Positions 17,469 to 27,550 are shown, counted from the stretch's first letter. The stretch is DNA of 64,000 bases from Bacillus norwichensis (GCF_014836955.1 NZ_JACSPV010000005.1:110964-174963), one strand, 5' to 3'. Notes: a model not told the origin generated them from the sequence alone. A program made the numbers and translations.

Positions 17469-18543
17469 CAATAGCCTCCAATACCATCTCGTGAAATTGT
17501 ATAATAGCTTGTTCAGAAGAAGAATATCTGCCATGCTCAAAAGCTCGTGAACGGAACCCGACTTGCTCTAACTCCACTAGGTCAATATCTTCCTGACGAA
17601 CTTGCTCTGCAAAGGCCACTAAATCCTTCTCTTCCTGAGTCAATTCCTCATCACGGAAATAATACGTGTACTCAATTAATGTATTTTCATGGTCTATTGG
17701 TTTTAATTGAATCGTAGCCATATTTCCCGGACCTGGATAAATGGTTAACATCAAGTTTGGCCATAACCAATAGAAGGAGCCTCCTTGCATTTCAGCTTCA
17801 TCCAGTTCTATAGAGCCATAATTCTTATCTGGCTTCACGATGGACGCTTGGTAAGAGTAATTATCACAGGTCATGATTTGATACGCATTCATATCCAAAG
17901 TTGCAATAAAACTTGGATGTGCCACATGGCAGTGATCACATTCCAAATAATTATCCACAAATGCTTTCCAGTTCGCTTTAAGATGCCTTGTTTTTACATT
18001 TGTTCTTTTTAATTCACTCAAGAATGAAAATTTGCTTAAATGCTCAAAGAAGTCTCCATAAGATTCGGATAACGGTTTCGCATCGTCATCCAAGTTGACA
18101 AAAATAAGCGATTCCAAAACTTCCATTCGGACTGGTCGCAAACAGGCGTCTTGGACACAGGCTGCATCTTCCCCTCTAAAATTAGGTGCCTTATTTAATT
18201 TTCCGTCTAGCTTGAAAGTCCAACCGTGGTATCCACATTGTAAAATTCTTTTTTTACCAGATTCATTTTTTTCTAGTTTTGTAGCACGGTGAGGACAAAC
18301 GTTATAGAAAGCGCGGATGACACCGTCTTGTCCGCGAACCACAATAATCGGCTCATTAGCAACTTCCGTTGTAAAAAATGATCCCTCCTTCTCCAATTGG
18401 CTAACGTGGCCAACCTTTTGCCACGCTTTTGAAAAAATGGCATCAATTTCTTTTTCTAATACTTTTGGGTCAGTGTATTTATCATAAGAAAGTGTTCTTT
18501 CGAATGTACGATTTGACTTGTTAATTACCTTGTTATACGCCAT
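17461..18543 (-). CDS. cntA: Rieske non-haem iron oxygenase, CntA-like (probable carnitine monooxygenase)
   Basis: Terminal oxygenase of 360 residues. The Rieske [2Fe-2S] ligands are Cys83/His85 (CPHR) and Cys103/His106 (CGYHGW). The mononuclear iron site is NYLECDHCHVAH with His204 and His209, and a likely third ligand in RQEDID (Asp319). The residue bridging the two centres is Glu201 in E-x2-H-x4-H spacing, where ring-hydroxylating dioxygenases have Asp; glutamate there was reported as a hallmark of the carnitine oxygenase CntA. No small beta subunit gene is present. Together with a BCCT carrier, ALDH and D-malate-type dehydrogenase this favours cleavage of carnitine to trimethylamine and malic semialdehyde. 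Glycine betaine or another quaternary amine (GbcA-like) remains possible. Confidence 0.78.
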   Translation of the reverse strand: MAYNKVINKSNRTFERTLSYDKYTDPKVLEKEIDAIFSKAWQKVGHVSQLEKEGSFFTTEVANEPIIVVRGQDGVIRAFYNVCPHRATKLEKNESGKKRILQCGYHGWTFKLDGKLNKAPNFRGEDAACVQDACLRPVRMEVLESLIFVNLDDDAKPLSESYGDFFEHLSKFSFLSELKRTNVKTRHLKANWKAFVDNYLECDHCHVAHPSFIATLDMNAYQIMTCDNYSYQASIVKPDKNYGSIELDEAEMQGGSFYWLWPNLMLTIYPGPGNMATIQLKPIDHENTLIEYTYYFRDEELTQEEKDLVAFAEQVRQEDIDLVELEQVGFRSRAFEHGRYSSSEQAIIQFHEMVLEAIDE

Positions 18544-18570
18544 AAATAATTCCCCCTGATTTTATTGTTA

Positions 18571-18762
18571 TCAAATTCGCCTCGGTGTATCTGCGCCCAG
18601 ATTTTATTGAGCCCCACTGATAAATTCCCGTTGAAAATCTGTGGCATCGCCGGAGGCTTTAACTTGATTCAGCCGGGGTCTGACCCCCCACTAAATGGAA
18701 AACCAATATGCATTCATCTCACCACTTATAGAAGTCGGGGACTTCTGCTAAATGATGTTAAA
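18571..18762 (+). repeat. Dispersed palindromic repeat, copy D (contains a REP core)
   Basis: About 190 bp copy between the oxygenase and ferredoxin genes. Its centre reads GGGGTCTGACCCCCCACT, identical over its core to the RAYT-associated REP palindrome, whereas other copies have variants such as GTTTGAACCCCCACT. It keeps CATCTCACCACTTATAGAAG and a degenerate closing AAATGATGTTAAA. Confidence 0.88.
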
Positions 18763-18775
18763 TATTAAATAAAAT

Positions 18776-19048
<273 letters not shown>

Positions 19049-19054
19049 TTAATA

Positions 19055-19220
19055 TCAAATTCGCCTTGGCGTATCCCAGATTTTATCAAGCGAAGCTCGA
19101 TACATTTCTCTGATCCCAGAGGCTTTAACTTGATTCAACCGAGGTTTGCCCCCCTACCTACACGCATTCATTCATCTCACCACTTACAGAAGCAGGAGAC
19201 TTCTGCCGAATTAAGTTAAA
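19055..19220 (+). repeat. Dispersed palindromic repeat, copy E (overlaps a stop codon)
   Basis: About 165 bp copy between the ferredoxin and reductase genes, with AAGCGAAGCTCGATACATTT, a shortened centre (GAGGTTTGCCCCCCTACC) and CATCTCACCACTTACAGAAG. Its closing GAATTAAGTTAAA overlaps the last two codons and the TAA stop (19211-19213) of the reductase gene, so the repeat appears to have supplied that gene's end. Confidence 0.88.
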
Positions 19221-20224
19221 ATTTTATCTTTGCTTTCCATCAATGTTGTACTGTGGACAGCCTGCACTTTCGCAGTCGGGTCAATATAAACTTTTGCATT
19301 GCTCACTGCTGTCGGTGCTTCGCCGAAACCACTTGCGATCAGTTTGACCTTTCCTTCGTACGTGCAAATATCGCCTGCCGCATAAATCCCTGGAATATTC
19401 GTCTCCATTTTGGAATTAACAACAATTGAATTTTTGCTGATTTCTAGTCCCCAATTCGTAATTGGGCCTAGTGAAGAAACAAAACCGTAATTCACTAATA
19501 CAGCATCTGCATTCAATTCGATTTCTTTATCACCCTTGGCTTCTGCAACAACCACTTTTTCAATTTTTTCATCACCAACAAGCTCAGTCGGCACATATGG
19601 AGTTAAAACTTCGACCTTTGATTTCATCAATAAATCCACACTGTGCTCATGTGCCCGGAATTTATCTCTGCGATGAACGATTGTGACTTTTTTTGCAACC
19701 GGTTCCAACATCAAAGCCCAATCTACAGCTGAATCTCCTCCACCAAAAACAACCACTTCTTGACCTTCGAATTGCGCTAAGTTTTGTACAGAGTAATGGA
19801 GATTCGTGCTCTCAAATTTTTCTTCGCCCTCAATTTTCAATTTCCGAGGCTGAAAGGCACCATTCCCTGCTGTAATGATCACAGCTTTGGAATAATGAGC
19901 TTCTTTGTTCGTTGTAATAGCAAACAGCTTTTCATTCAACCGAGCGATACTTTCAACGGACTGGTTTAAACAAGCTTTTGTTTCAAATTGCTTCACTTGC
20001 TCCAATAAGTTATTAATCAATTCCTGTCCGCTGACTTTAGGAAAACCAGCAATGTCATAAATATATTTCTCTGGGTATAAGGCAGACAGCTGACCACCCA
20101 ATTGCGGCAGACTTTCAATAATTTTTACCGAAGCATTGCGCATCCCCGCATAAAAGGCGGTAAACAGCCCTACGGGTCCTCCCCCAATAACCGTAATATC
20201 ATATTCTTTTATTTGTGCTCCCAT
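19211..20224 (-). CDS. Ferredoxin-NADP reductase, thioredoxin-reductase type (YumC-like)
   Basis: FAD-dependent enzyme passing electrons from NADPH to ferredoxin. About 337 residues. FAD fold [16 protein letters not shown] at the N-terminus, NADPH fold [15 protein letters not shown] in the middle with the following [11 protein letters not shown], and the second FAD motif [17 protein letters not shown]. It lacks a CxxC redox pair, which separates it from thioredoxin reductase. Start ATG at 20224 with GAGGGGG 7 nt upstream. It is first in a minus-strand group with ferredoxin and the Rieske oxygenase, downstream of a sigma-54 promoter, so it is probably the dedicated reductase of that oxygenase. 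Its last residues and stop lie inside repeat E. Confidence 0.88.
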   Translation of the reverse strand: MGAQIKEYDITVIGGGPVGLFTAFYAGMRNASVKIIESLPQLGGQLSALYPEKYIYDIAGFPKVSGQELINNLLEQVKQFETKACLNQSVESIARLNEKLFAITTNKEAHYSKAVIITAGNGAFQPRKLKIEGEEKFESTNLHYSVQNLAQFEGQEVVVFGGGDSAVDWALMLEPVAKKVTIVHRRDKFRAHEHSVDLLMKSKVEVLTPYVPTELVGDEKIEKVVVAEAKGDKEIELNADAVLVNYGFVSSLGPITNWGLEISKNSIVVNSKMETNIPGIYAAGDICTYEGKVKLIASGFGEAPTAVSNAKVYIDPTAKVQAVHSTTLMESKDKILT

Positions 20225-20267
20225 AAGCAAGCCCCCTCTTATCTAAACTAAAAGGTATTCTTTTTTA

Positions 20268-20460
20268 TCAAATTCGCCTGGCGTAATGGCGCCCAGATTT
20301 TATCAAGCGAAGCTCGATACATTTCCTCTGAAAATCTATGGCATCCGCCAGAGGCTTTAACTTGATTCAGCCGGAGTTTGGACCCCCACTGAATGGAATA
20401 CCAATGCTCATTCATCTCACCACTTACAAAAGTGGGAGACTTCTGATGAATGAAGTTAAA
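20268..20460 (+). repeat. Dispersed palindromic repeat, copy F (in operon leader)
   Basis: About 193 bp well-preserved copy lying between the sigma-54 promoter (20478-20493) and the reductase start, so it would form most of the 5' untranslated leader on the minus strand. Contains AAGCGAAGCTCGATACATTT, GTTTGGACCCCCACTGAATG, CACCACTTACAAAAGTGGG and GATGAATGAAGTTAAA. Confidence 0.9.
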
Positions 20461-20477
20461 AGCTTATGTTTACTTAA

Positions 20478-20493
20478 TGCAACTACCATGCCA
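20478..20493 (-). promoter_or_regulatory. Sigma-54 (-24/-12) promoter of the oxygenase operon
   Basis: On the minus strand TGGCATGGTAGTTGCA gives TGGCAT, 5 bp, TTGCA, matching the sigma-54 consensus TGGCAC-N5-TTGCA with GG and GC correctly spaced. It points toward the reductase-ferredoxin-oxygenase-ALDH-dehydrogenase genes and lies beside a divergent sigma-54 activator gene. An identical arrangement precedes the amidase operon at 46002. Confidence 0.82.
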
Positions 20494-20556
20494 CCTCTTA
20501 AAAAACGTGTAAGGTTCAGCTAAAATAAAAAAAATAGGTGCAAAATTCATTTTTTT

Positions 20557-20572
20557 GAGTTATATTAAACTC
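20557..20572. promoter_or_regulatory. Candidate activator-binding site
   Basis: GAGTTATATTAAACTC is an inverted repeat (GAGTT...AACTC) 64 bp upstream of the -24 element; GAGTTAAT recurs at 20590. The position suits an upstream activating sequence for the sigma-54 activator, but no binding consensus is known to me. Confidence 0.35.
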
Positions 20573-20627
20573 GAAATCAACGAAGGGTTGAGTTAATTTT
20601 GATTCATTTAGATAAGGGGGGCTTTAT

Positions 20628-21995
20628 TTGAACAAAAAAGCAGAGGATAATACTTTAGAAATAACGATGGAGGCTCTTCTGAGAATACTTGATTATTCTT
20701 CGGATGAGATTTTTGTATTGGATGGAGAGCAAAGAATTGTGTATGTTAACCGAACCTGTGAAAAACATTATGGATTGAAACCTTCTGAAATCATTGGAAA
20801 GTTAAATCTCGACTTATTTAACAAAGGATATTGGAAGCCCTCCATTGTTCCGGAAGTTTACGAGACGAAAAAACCCTGTTACATGAAGCAAGAGACCTAT
20901 ATTGGAACGGAATTAATGTCATCTGCTATTCCGATTTTAAATGAGGAAAATGAAATTGAATTAGTGGTTATCACCTCTTCTGAGCTCCAGAGATACAAGC
21001 TGCTAAAGAACGGAGAACCGGAAAATAAAAATGAGCAAGAACCCGAAACAAGTTCAAGAAAAATGATTGCCAACTGTGAAAAGATGAGGAAAATCCTTAA
21101 ATTTTGTACAAAAATTGCAGGAACAGATTCCACAGTCCTCATTTTAGGTGAGTCAGGAACAGGTAAGGGTGTCCTTGCCCAGCATATCCACCAAATTAGT
21201 AAAAGAAAAAGTCAACCTTTCATGAATATTAATTGTGCTGCTATCCCTGCAGAACTGTTAGAATCTGAGTTATTCGGATATACAGAAGGTGCCTTCACTG
21301 GGGCAAAAGGTTCAGGAAAAGAAGGATTAATTGCAGCCGCAGATGGCGGAACTTTATTCCTTGATGAGATTGGTGAAATGCCAATGGGCATTCAAGCAAA
21401 ATTGCTTCAAGTAATCCAGGACAAAGAGTTCATTCCACTTGGCAGTAATGAGACAAGAAAAGTGGATATTCGGATTATTGCAGCCACAAACCGAAATTTG
21501 TTAGAGATGGTGCAAGAAAAGACGTTTCGTGAGGACTTATTCTATCGTTTAAACGTTGTCGATGTTCATTTACCGCCACTTAAAGAAAGAAAAGAAGAAA
21601 TCATTCCACTAACATACCGTTTTTTAAATAAATTCAATAAAAAATATAACGAAAATAAAGTTATTTCAAAAGAATGTCTGGATATTCTCATTCAATATTC
21701 TTGGCCGGGAAACGTCCGCCAGCTTGAAAACTTAATGGAACGACTAGTAGTGATCAGCAATTCCATTATCCAGGTTGATGACCTTCCAGATTTGATAAAA
21801 GACAGCGTTGGACCAACCCCAAAGCTTTTGCAAGCCACAACCCTCGATAAAGCACTGGCTGATACAACAAGAATCTTAATAAGGAAATCATATATAGAAC
21901 ATCGCTCTTCAAGGAAAGTAGCCAGCGATTTAAGTATTAGTCAAACAAAAGTTTCTCGGCTGATTAGAGAATATTGCCAAGATTTAATTGGTTGA
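20628..21995 (+). CDS. PAS-domain sigma-54-dependent transcriptional activator
   Basis: 455 residues. A PAS sensor domain occupies about residues 12-125 (LDYSSDEIFVLDGEQRIVYVN), the AAA+ domain about 150-380 with Walker A GESGTGKG, the sigma-54 contact loop GAFTGA and Walker B GGTLFLDEIG, and a C-terminal helix-turn-helix (KVASDLSISQTKVSRLIREY). It starts at a TTG with GGGGGG upstream. Divergent from the carnitine-type oxygenase operon, whose promoter is of the -24/-12 type, so it most likely activates that operon in response to a small molecule bound by the PAS domain. The ligand is unknown. Confidence 0.9.
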   Translation: MNKKAEDNTLEITMEALLRILDYSSDEIFVLDGEQRIVYVNRTCEKHYGLKPSEIIGKLNLDLFNKGYWKPSIVPEVYETKKPCYMKQETYIGTELMSSAIPILNEENEIELVVITSSELQRYKLLKNGEPENKNEQEPETSSRKMIANCEKMRKILKFCTKIAGTDSTVLILGESGTGKGVLAQHIHQISKRKSQPFMNINCAAIPAELLESELFGYTEGAFTGAKGSGKEGLIAAADGGTLFLDEIGEMPMGIQAKLLQVIQDKEFIPLGSNETRKVDIRIIAATNRNLLEMVQEKTFREDLFYRLNVVDVHLPPLKERKEEIIPLTYRFLNKFNKKYNENKVISKECLDILIQYSWPGNVRQLENLMERLVVISNSIIQVDDLPDLIKDSVGPTPKLLQATTLDKALADTTRILIRKSYIEHRSSRKVASDLSISQTKVSRLIREYCQDLIG

Positions 21996-22335
21996 GACAA
22001 CAACAGTGGATCATTCCAAATGGATGATCATTATTCACCTAGATGGCTATTTTTTTACTGGGTTTCCCGCGACTTTTAGGTTGGAGGCGGATGCCTCCTT
22101 CCGAGGAAACCTTTGTAAAGAAAACGCTCCCCACGGCAATAAGACATACAGTTGAACGAGGAGCAGTTATCAACTTTTCCCCCTTTTGGAAAAAATCCAA
22201 CCTACACGTATGCCATACTTACTGATTGAACCTGCCACTATGTATGCCCTTATCCAACTAGAAGAACAGTTTTTTCTTGCATGTCAATATCTTTTATTAT
22301 GATAATAGGAATATGGTAAAAAGGAGGTGTAATTA
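21996..22335. other. Intergenic region
   Basis: 340 bp with no gene seen. It holds the imperfect stem GATCATTCC/GGATGATC just after the activator gene, which lacks a good T-run, and the small hairpin GGAGGCGGATGCCTCC near 22083. AAGGAGG for the next gene lies at the right edge. Confidence 0.5.
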
Positions 22336-23805
22336 ATGGAAATCCACCTGATAGCGAAAAATGAACTAGAGGCACAAGGGATACAATGGATGGTGACATC
22401 TCACCTAACCGGTGTTCAACTAATTCCGTGGAATAACGTAGCAGAGTTCCAAGTTGGTGTAATCAATCATCAGCCAGACCTGATTATTTTAGATATGGAT
22501 GGCTGGAAAGATGAAAGCCAAAGTATTGGTGAGATTCTTCAAAGAAAAAATATCCACTGGCTGGGTCTTTCATCTGAAAGGATTTTTCAAACCGTCTATC
22601 AAGCACTTCGTTTTCGGGCGGAGGACGTCCTGTTTCGGCCTTTTTCTCCAATGGATCTAATCAAACAGATTCAGCAATTGCGCTATCAACTAAGAAATAG
22701 GCAGCAAAACCCGTCAGAACAAATTTCAGAAAATGACGAGGATTTGTCCGTTGATTACACTGATCTATTTTTGAGCGGACGAAAATACCACACTTCATAT
22801 ATGATAGCTGCTTTTTTAACCCCTAAAAGTGAAAACCTTCCAGTCATATTAGACGAGTTGGAACAATATCCATTTATAGGAAAATACTGGACATTTGCAT
22901 TATCTGATTTTATTTTATGCGTGCGGGAAACACAGGAAAACGATGTATTTCAAGAGGAATGCCATGGATTTCTTACTCGTTGGAAAGAAATGATGGTCGA
23001 GCCCCTTGCAATCATTATTAAAAAAGCAACTCAAGAAGACTCTTTAAAACATACCTATCAGCAGACACGTCAATTAATTAGACGAGTCTTTTTCGAGGGA
23101 TACGACATTATCTTAACAGCCGAAGAAGAAATCATCTATCAAGAGATGGATCCATTTCTTACACCATTAGAGCAGCGGAAGTGGATTGAAATGCTTGAGC
23201 GAAGAAACATAATAGACATTCGTGAATGGATGGAAAGTGAATTCTTGACTTTTCATGAACCCTATCCGGATCCGGAAGTTATTCGCGTTCGTTTAACAAG
23301 CGTACTTGCGCAAATCCGACGTTATATGAAATCCCGCAATATTCATACACCATCTTGGGAATCAGCCTACCATCATGTTTTCCATCAAATTGTCAAAAGC
23401 CCGATTATTTACGATATTATCCAAGAGTTGATCAAGTTTACGACCGGATTGCTCACTGAGAATCATGATAGCGAGCAAGAAAGAAAACTTGAGCTTGTTG
23501 AAAAGGCTAGAGAATTAATTGAATCCAATTATTGGGATGCTCAATGGGGCCTTGCTGCATGCGCTGATACACTTCGAGTCAACAAGAGCACCCTAAGTCG
23601 TCGCTTTGCAGCCGAGGCAAGGTATTCATTCCAAAACACGCTCCATCATGTACGGATTAGGGAGGCAAAACGTCTGTTAATAGAAACAGATTTATCTTTA
23701 GTTGACATTGCACGATTGAGCGGATACTCTCATCAAACCTATTTTAGTGCTAAATTCAAACAACTTGAAGGCTGTACCCCCTCAGCTTACCGTTCAGGAC
23801 TCTGA
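22336..23805 (+). CDS. AraC-family regulator with degenerate receiver-like N-terminus (YesN-type layout)
   Basis: 489 residues. The N-terminal 115 residues look like a response-regulator receiver fold with LIILDMDGW at the phosphoacceptor position and the lysine-region replaced by EDVLFRPFSPMD, so phosphorylation is doubtful. A long middle region of no recognised family follows. The last 100 residues form two AraC helix-turn-helix units (LAACADTLRVNKSTLSRRFA and LVDIARLSGYSHQTYFSAKF). It precedes hutU by 194 bp on the same strand and may control histidine/urocanate use; B. subtilis uses HutP instead. Role and ligand are inferred only from position. Confidence 0.8.
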   Translation: MEIHLIAKNELEAQGIQWMVTSHLTGVQLIPWNNVAEFQVGVINHQPDLIILDMDGWKDESQSIGEILQRKNIHWLGLSSERIFQTVYQALRFRAEDVLFRPFSPMDLIKQIQQLRYQLRNRQQNPSEQISENDEDLSVDYTDLFLSGRKYHTSYMIAAFLTPKSENLPVILDELEQYPFIGKYWTFALSDFILCVRETQENDVFQEECHGFLTRWKEMMVEPLAIIIKKATQEDSLKHTYQQTRQLIRRVFFEGYDIILTAEEEIIYQEMDPFLTPLEQRKWIEMLERRNIIDIREWMESEFLTFHEPYPDPEVIRVRLTSVLAQIRRYMKSRNIHTPSWESAYHHVFHQIVKSPIIYDIIQELIKFTTGLLTENHDSEQERKLELVEKARELIESNYWDAQWGLAACADTLRVNKSTLSRRFAAEARYSFQNTLHHVRIREAKRLLIETDLSLVDIARLSGYSHQTYFSAKFKQLEGCTPSAYRSGL

Positions 23806-23999
23806 AAACAGATTCTTTTCCTGAACAGTAAGCCTTTTCTATAAACTTTCTTTTCTGAAAAATCGAGTGAAATACATTATAAAAAATACAAAAATACCAC
23901 CTTATATATCAATATTTTATAAAAACAAAACCATTATATAATATTTTTTTGAAATATTTACTATAAAATTAAATTATCAAGGTGAGGAGGGTAAATAAT

Positions 24000-25673
24000 A
24001 TGAATGCAATTTCGAAAAATAAGGTCATACAATACAGAGGGACAGAATTAAATACAAAAGGTTGGCAGCAAGAGGCGGCTCTTCGCATGCTGATGAACAA
24101 TTTAGACCCTGAAGTGGCAGAGCATCCGGACAAACTCGTCGTTTATGGAGGTATTGGAAAAGCAGCCCGTAACTGGGAGTCGTTTGATGCGATTGTAGAC
24201 ACGTTAAAAGAACTGGAGAATGATGAAACCCTACTTGTCCAATCCGGAAAGCCTGTCGTTGTCTTTAAAACACATACAAATGCTCCACGCGTATTGATTG
24301 CAAATTCCAACATTGTTCCTGCCTATGCAAACTGGGATACCTTCCATGAGCTGGACAAAAAAGGTCTCATGATGTATGGACAGATGACCGCTGGAAGCTG
24401 GATCTACATTGGCTCCCAAGGAATTGTTCAAGGAACCTATGAAACATTTGCAGAGCTTGCGAAACAGCACTTCAATGGTACACTGAAAAATACAATAACA
24501 GTTACAGCAGGTCTTGGCGGCATGGGCGGCGCTCAACCATTGGCTGTGACAATGAATGGCGGTGTTGTCATTGCTATTGATGTCGATGAAACAAGAATTG
24601 ACCGCCGCATCGAAACGCGATATACCGATTTGAAAACCCATTCATTAGAAGAAGCTATTCGTTTAGCTGAGAAAGCTAAGGAAGATGGAAAAGCTTTATC
24701 CATTGGTCTGGTCGGCAACGCAGCCGATATTTTGCCACAGATGATCAAACTTAACTTTATTCCGGATGCTTTAACAGATCAAACTTCTGCACATGACCCA
24801 CTAAATGGTTATGTACCATCTAAGCTGTCAATGGAACAAGCTGCAGAGCTTCGTGAGTCTAATCCAGAGGAATATGTAAAATTATCCAAAGCCTCTATGG
24901 CCACTCATGTAAAAGCGATGTTGGAATTGATGGAGAAAGGTGCCATCACTTTTGACTATGGAAATAATATCCGGCAGGTTGCAAAAGATGAAGGCGTTGA
25001 AAATGCATTTGATTTTCCTGGGTTTGTTCCAGCCTATATTCGTCCGCAATTTTGCGAAGGCAAAGGCCCTTTCCGCTGGGCTGCCCTTTCAGGAGATCCT
25101 GAAGACATTTATAAAACAGACGAAGCCATTTTGCGAGAATTTGCGGATAATGAGCATCTTTGCAATTGGATTCGTATGGCTCAAGAGAAGATTGAATTCC
25201 AAGGTCTTCCTTCTCGCATATGCTGGCTAGGCTACGGAGAAAGGGCTCGCTTTGGCAAAATCCTGAATGATCTTGTTGCCAGCGGTGAATTGAAAGCGCC
25301 GATTGTTATTGGAAGAGACCACCTTGACTCCGGTTCAGTCGCTTCCCCTAACCGTGAAACCGAAGCAATGAAAGACGGCTCAGATGTTGTTTCAGATTGG
25401 CCGCTTCTTAATGCGATGGTCAATGCTGTTGGCGGTGCAACCTGGGTTTCTCTTCATCATGGAGGCGGCGTAGGCATGGGGTATTCCCAGCATTCTGGCG
25501 TAGTCATTGTTGCAGATGGATCGAAAGAAGCCGAAACTCGCATTCTCCGCGTATTAACTACTGATCCAGGCATGGGCGTTGTCAGGCATGCTGACGCAGG
25601 TTATGAACTTGCGAAGAAAACAGCGCGGGAAAAAGGCATCCACATGCCAATGCTGGATAGAGGTGACAAGTAA
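24000..25673 (+). CDS. hutU: Urocanate hydratase
   Basis: Converts urocanate to imidazolone-4-propionate, the second step of histidine degradation, with a tightly bound NAD. 557 residues, normal length. Highly conserved blocks are seen: [36 protein letters not shown] (dinucleotide region), [14 protein letters not shown] with the family Cys-region [12 protein letters not shown], and [16 protein letters not shown] near the end. The frame opens at 23982, but GAGGAGG is 9 nt before the ATG at 24000. Its stop overlaps the hutI start. No hutH is present in the window. Confidence 0.96.
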   Translation: MNAISKNKVIQYRGTELNTKGWQQEAALRMLMNNLDPEVAEHPDKLVVYGGIGKAARNWESFDAIVDTLKELENDETLLVQSGKPVVVFKTHTNAPRVLIANSNIVPAYANWDTFHELDKKGLMMYGQMTAGSWIYIGSQGIVQGTYETFAELAKQHFNGTLKNTITVTAGLGGMGGAQPLAVTMNGGVVIAIDVDETRIDRRIETRYTDLKTHSLEEAIRLAEKAKEDGKALSIGLVGNAADILPQMIKLNFIPDALTDQTSAHDPLNGYVPSKLSMEQAAELRESNPEEYVKLSKASMATHVKAMLELMEKGAITFDYGNNIRQVAKDEGVENAFDFPGFVPAYIRPQFCEGKGPFRWAALSGDPEDIYKTDEAILREFADNEHLCNWIRMAQEKIEFQGLPSRICWLGYGERARFGKILNDLVASGELKAPIVIGRDHLDSGSVASPNRETEAMKDGSDVVSDWPLLNAMVNAVGGATWVSLHHGGGVGMGYSQHSGVVIVADGSKEAETRILRVLTTDPGMGVVRHADAGYELAKKTAREKGIHMPMLDRGDK

Positions 25674-26947
25674 TGACAAAACCCGTTTGGATCAAACATG
25701 CTGCACAGCTGGCTACACTGGCTTCAGAAATGAAAGGTCCTCGCTCAAAAGAAGCAATGGGAGAGCTAAGCCTAATTGAGGATGGCAGTCTGTGGATTGA
25801 GGATGGAGTAATCGAAGCTGTCGGTACAACAAGGGAAATCGAAAAGCTGTATAAAGCTAAAGTAAATGACGCTGAGGTTGTGGATGCATCTGAACACTTG
25901 GTTACACCAGGCCTTATAGACCCTCATACTCATATTGTATTTGGTGGCAGTCGTGCCCAGGAGTTTGAAATGCGCCTAGAAGGTGCGTCTTATATGGATA
26001 TCATGAATGCAGGTGGAGGAATCCACGCAACCACGCGAATGACACGGGAAGCCAGTGAAGAAGAACTCCTTGAACAAACGCTCTCCCGGCTCGACTCCTT
26101 TCTCAAACATGGCGTGACAACTGTGGAAGGTAAAAGTGGCTACGGAATGAACTTAGAGACTGAATTGAAGCAGCTCAGAGTGATGAAAAACCTGAAAGAT
26201 AAGCACGCTGTTGACATCGTACCAACGTTTATGGGGGCCCATTCCGTTCCAGTAGAATACAAAGGTCGAGAGGACGAATTTGTTGATCATATCATCAATG
26301 ATATGCTTCCAGTTGTGGCAGAAGAAAAATTAGCAGAGTTCAATGATGTTTTCTGCGAAAAAGACGTATACACTCCGGAACAATCAGAGCGTATTCTTGA
26401 AGCGGGAAAAAAATATGGTCTAACCCCTAAAATCCATGCAGATGAGATTGTCCCTTATGGCGGAGCGGAACTAGCTGCGAAAGTAGGAGCCATTTCAGCT
26501 GAACACCTCTTGAAAGCTTCGGATGAAGGAATTAAGGCAATGGCAAAAGCAGGTACGATTGCTTGCCTTCTACCAGCAACTGCCCTATATTTACGTGAAG
26601 AAGCTGCAAAAGGAAGAAAAATGATTGACGAAGGAGTTCCTGTTGCCATTTCTACAGATTGCAACCCCGGGTCTTCTCCGACAACTTCAATGCCGTTAGT
26701 CATGAACCTGGCATGTATTTCAATGAGAATGACTCCTGCCGAAGCACTTACTGCCGCAACCTATAATGCAGCTTGTGCCATAAAACGCGAAGAACAAGTT
26801 GGGTCATTGGAGGTTGGAAAACAAGCGGACGTTGTCCTTTGGAACGTAACAAATTATCAGGAACTACAATATTTATTTGGCGTTAATCACGTTCACTCTG
26901 TATGGAAAAAGGGAACACTGGCTTGGTCCAATGGACTCCAGAATTGA
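25673..26947 (+). CDS. hutI: Imidazolonepropionase
   Basis: Metal-dependent amidohydrolase that opens imidazolone-propionate to N-formimino-glutamate. 424 residues. Metal-binding GLIDPHTHIVFGG, then GKSGYGMN, the histidines in KIHADEI and SAEHLLKAS, and the catalytic Asp region AISTDCNPGSSPT. It begins within the TAATG overlap with the hutU stop, so the two are translationally coupled. The next enzyme, formimidoylglutamase, is encoded 5 kb away on the other strand (31771-32739). Confidence 0.95.
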   Translation: MTKPVWIKHAAQLATLASEMKGPRSKEAMGELSLIEDGSLWIEDGVIEAVGTTREIEKLYKAKVNDAEVVDASEHLVTPGLIDPHTHIVFGGSRAQEFEMRLEGASYMDIMNAGGGIHATTRMTREASEEELLEQTLSRLDSFLKHGVTTVEGKSGYGMNLETELKQLRVMKNLKDKHAVDIVPTFMGAHSVPVEYKGREDEFVDHIINDMLPVVAEEKLAEFNDVFCEKDVYTPEQSERILEAGKKYGLTPKIHADEIVPYGGAELAAKVGAISAEHLLKASDEGIKAMAKAGTIACLLPATALYLREEAAKGRKMIDEGVPVAISTDCNPGSSPTTSMPLVMNLACISMRMTPAEALTAATYNAACAIKREEQVGSLEVGKQADVVLWNVTNYQELQYLFGVNHVHSVWKKGTLAWSNGLQN

Positions 26948-27017
26948 AGTAGCTTTCGTTTAATGAGAAACTGATCGGCTAAAAAACTGTTAGTTAAACG
27001 AAGAAACCTATAAATGC

Positions 27018-27060
27018 GGCATGTTGATTCTTTGTAAATCGACATGCCCTATTACTTTTT
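27018..27060 (+). terminator. Intrinsic terminator after the hutUI operon
   Basis: GGCATGTTGATT...AATCGACATGCC stem followed by CTATTACTTTTT. First strong hairpin with a T-rich tail after hutI. Confidence 0.7.
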
Positions 27061-27260
27061 ACCGATCATGCTCACACCCGCGCTCAAATATATGCACTTC
27101 TAAAAATCGTTAGGTGAAATCGAATCACTAGTTAGCCACTAGTCAATCATTCAACATTGAGCTCCATTCATGTGTACGTACTATTACATCCCCTCTATTT
27201 AAATTGTAGCGCGGCTCTTTTACAATAGACATGCCCCCTATTTATTCAAACAATTTAGCG

Positions 27261-27407
27261 AAATTCACGTTGGCAAGCTCCACTTGAAAAATTCCCTCTA
27301 AAATTCTGTGGCATCCGCCATGGGTGAATCCACACTGAATGGTAATACCAATACGCACTCATCTCACCACTTACAGAAGTCGGAGACTTCTGCTGAATGA
27401 AGGTAAA
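27261..27407 (+). repeat. Dispersed palindromic repeat, copy G (internally deleted)
   Basis: About 147 bp. Retains AAATTCACGTTGGC, ATTCCCTCTAAAATTCTGTG, GCATCCGCCA, CTGAATGG, CATCTCACCACTTACAGAAG and CTGCTGAATGAAGGTAAA, but lacks the GCGCCCAG block and the central pyrimidine tract, so it is a shortened relic. Confidence 0.8.
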
Positions 27408-27520
27408 AGTTCTTCATTTTTTTAAAGGAAATAATTATCTAATTGGAGTATATAAGATGAATAGAATTCTAAAGTTTCCAATTCATTCAATGTCTTAGCC
27501 CCAAAAATTTTTTAAAAGTG

Positions 27521-27550
27521 TGTCGATTTAACTTATAATGATTCGTCGTC
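27521..27550 (+). promoter_or_regulatory. ECF sigma-type promoter 1
   Basis: TGTCGA, 17 bp, CGTCGTC. Two further copies with identical spacing precede the YCII/sigma genes (28472) and the second YCII gene (30428). The motif fits the -35/-10 reported for ECF42 factors as I recall it. It would drive the hydrolase gene from about 27557. Confidence 0.75.

Larger units (their letters stand above)
26948..27520. other. Intergenic region after hutI
   Basis: No gene seen. It holds a long imperfect stem CTTTCGTTTAA...TTAAACGAAG (26951-27003), a hairpin terminator (27018-27060), a second ACATGCCC block near 27230 resembling that terminator arm, and repeat copy G. Confidence 0.6.
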
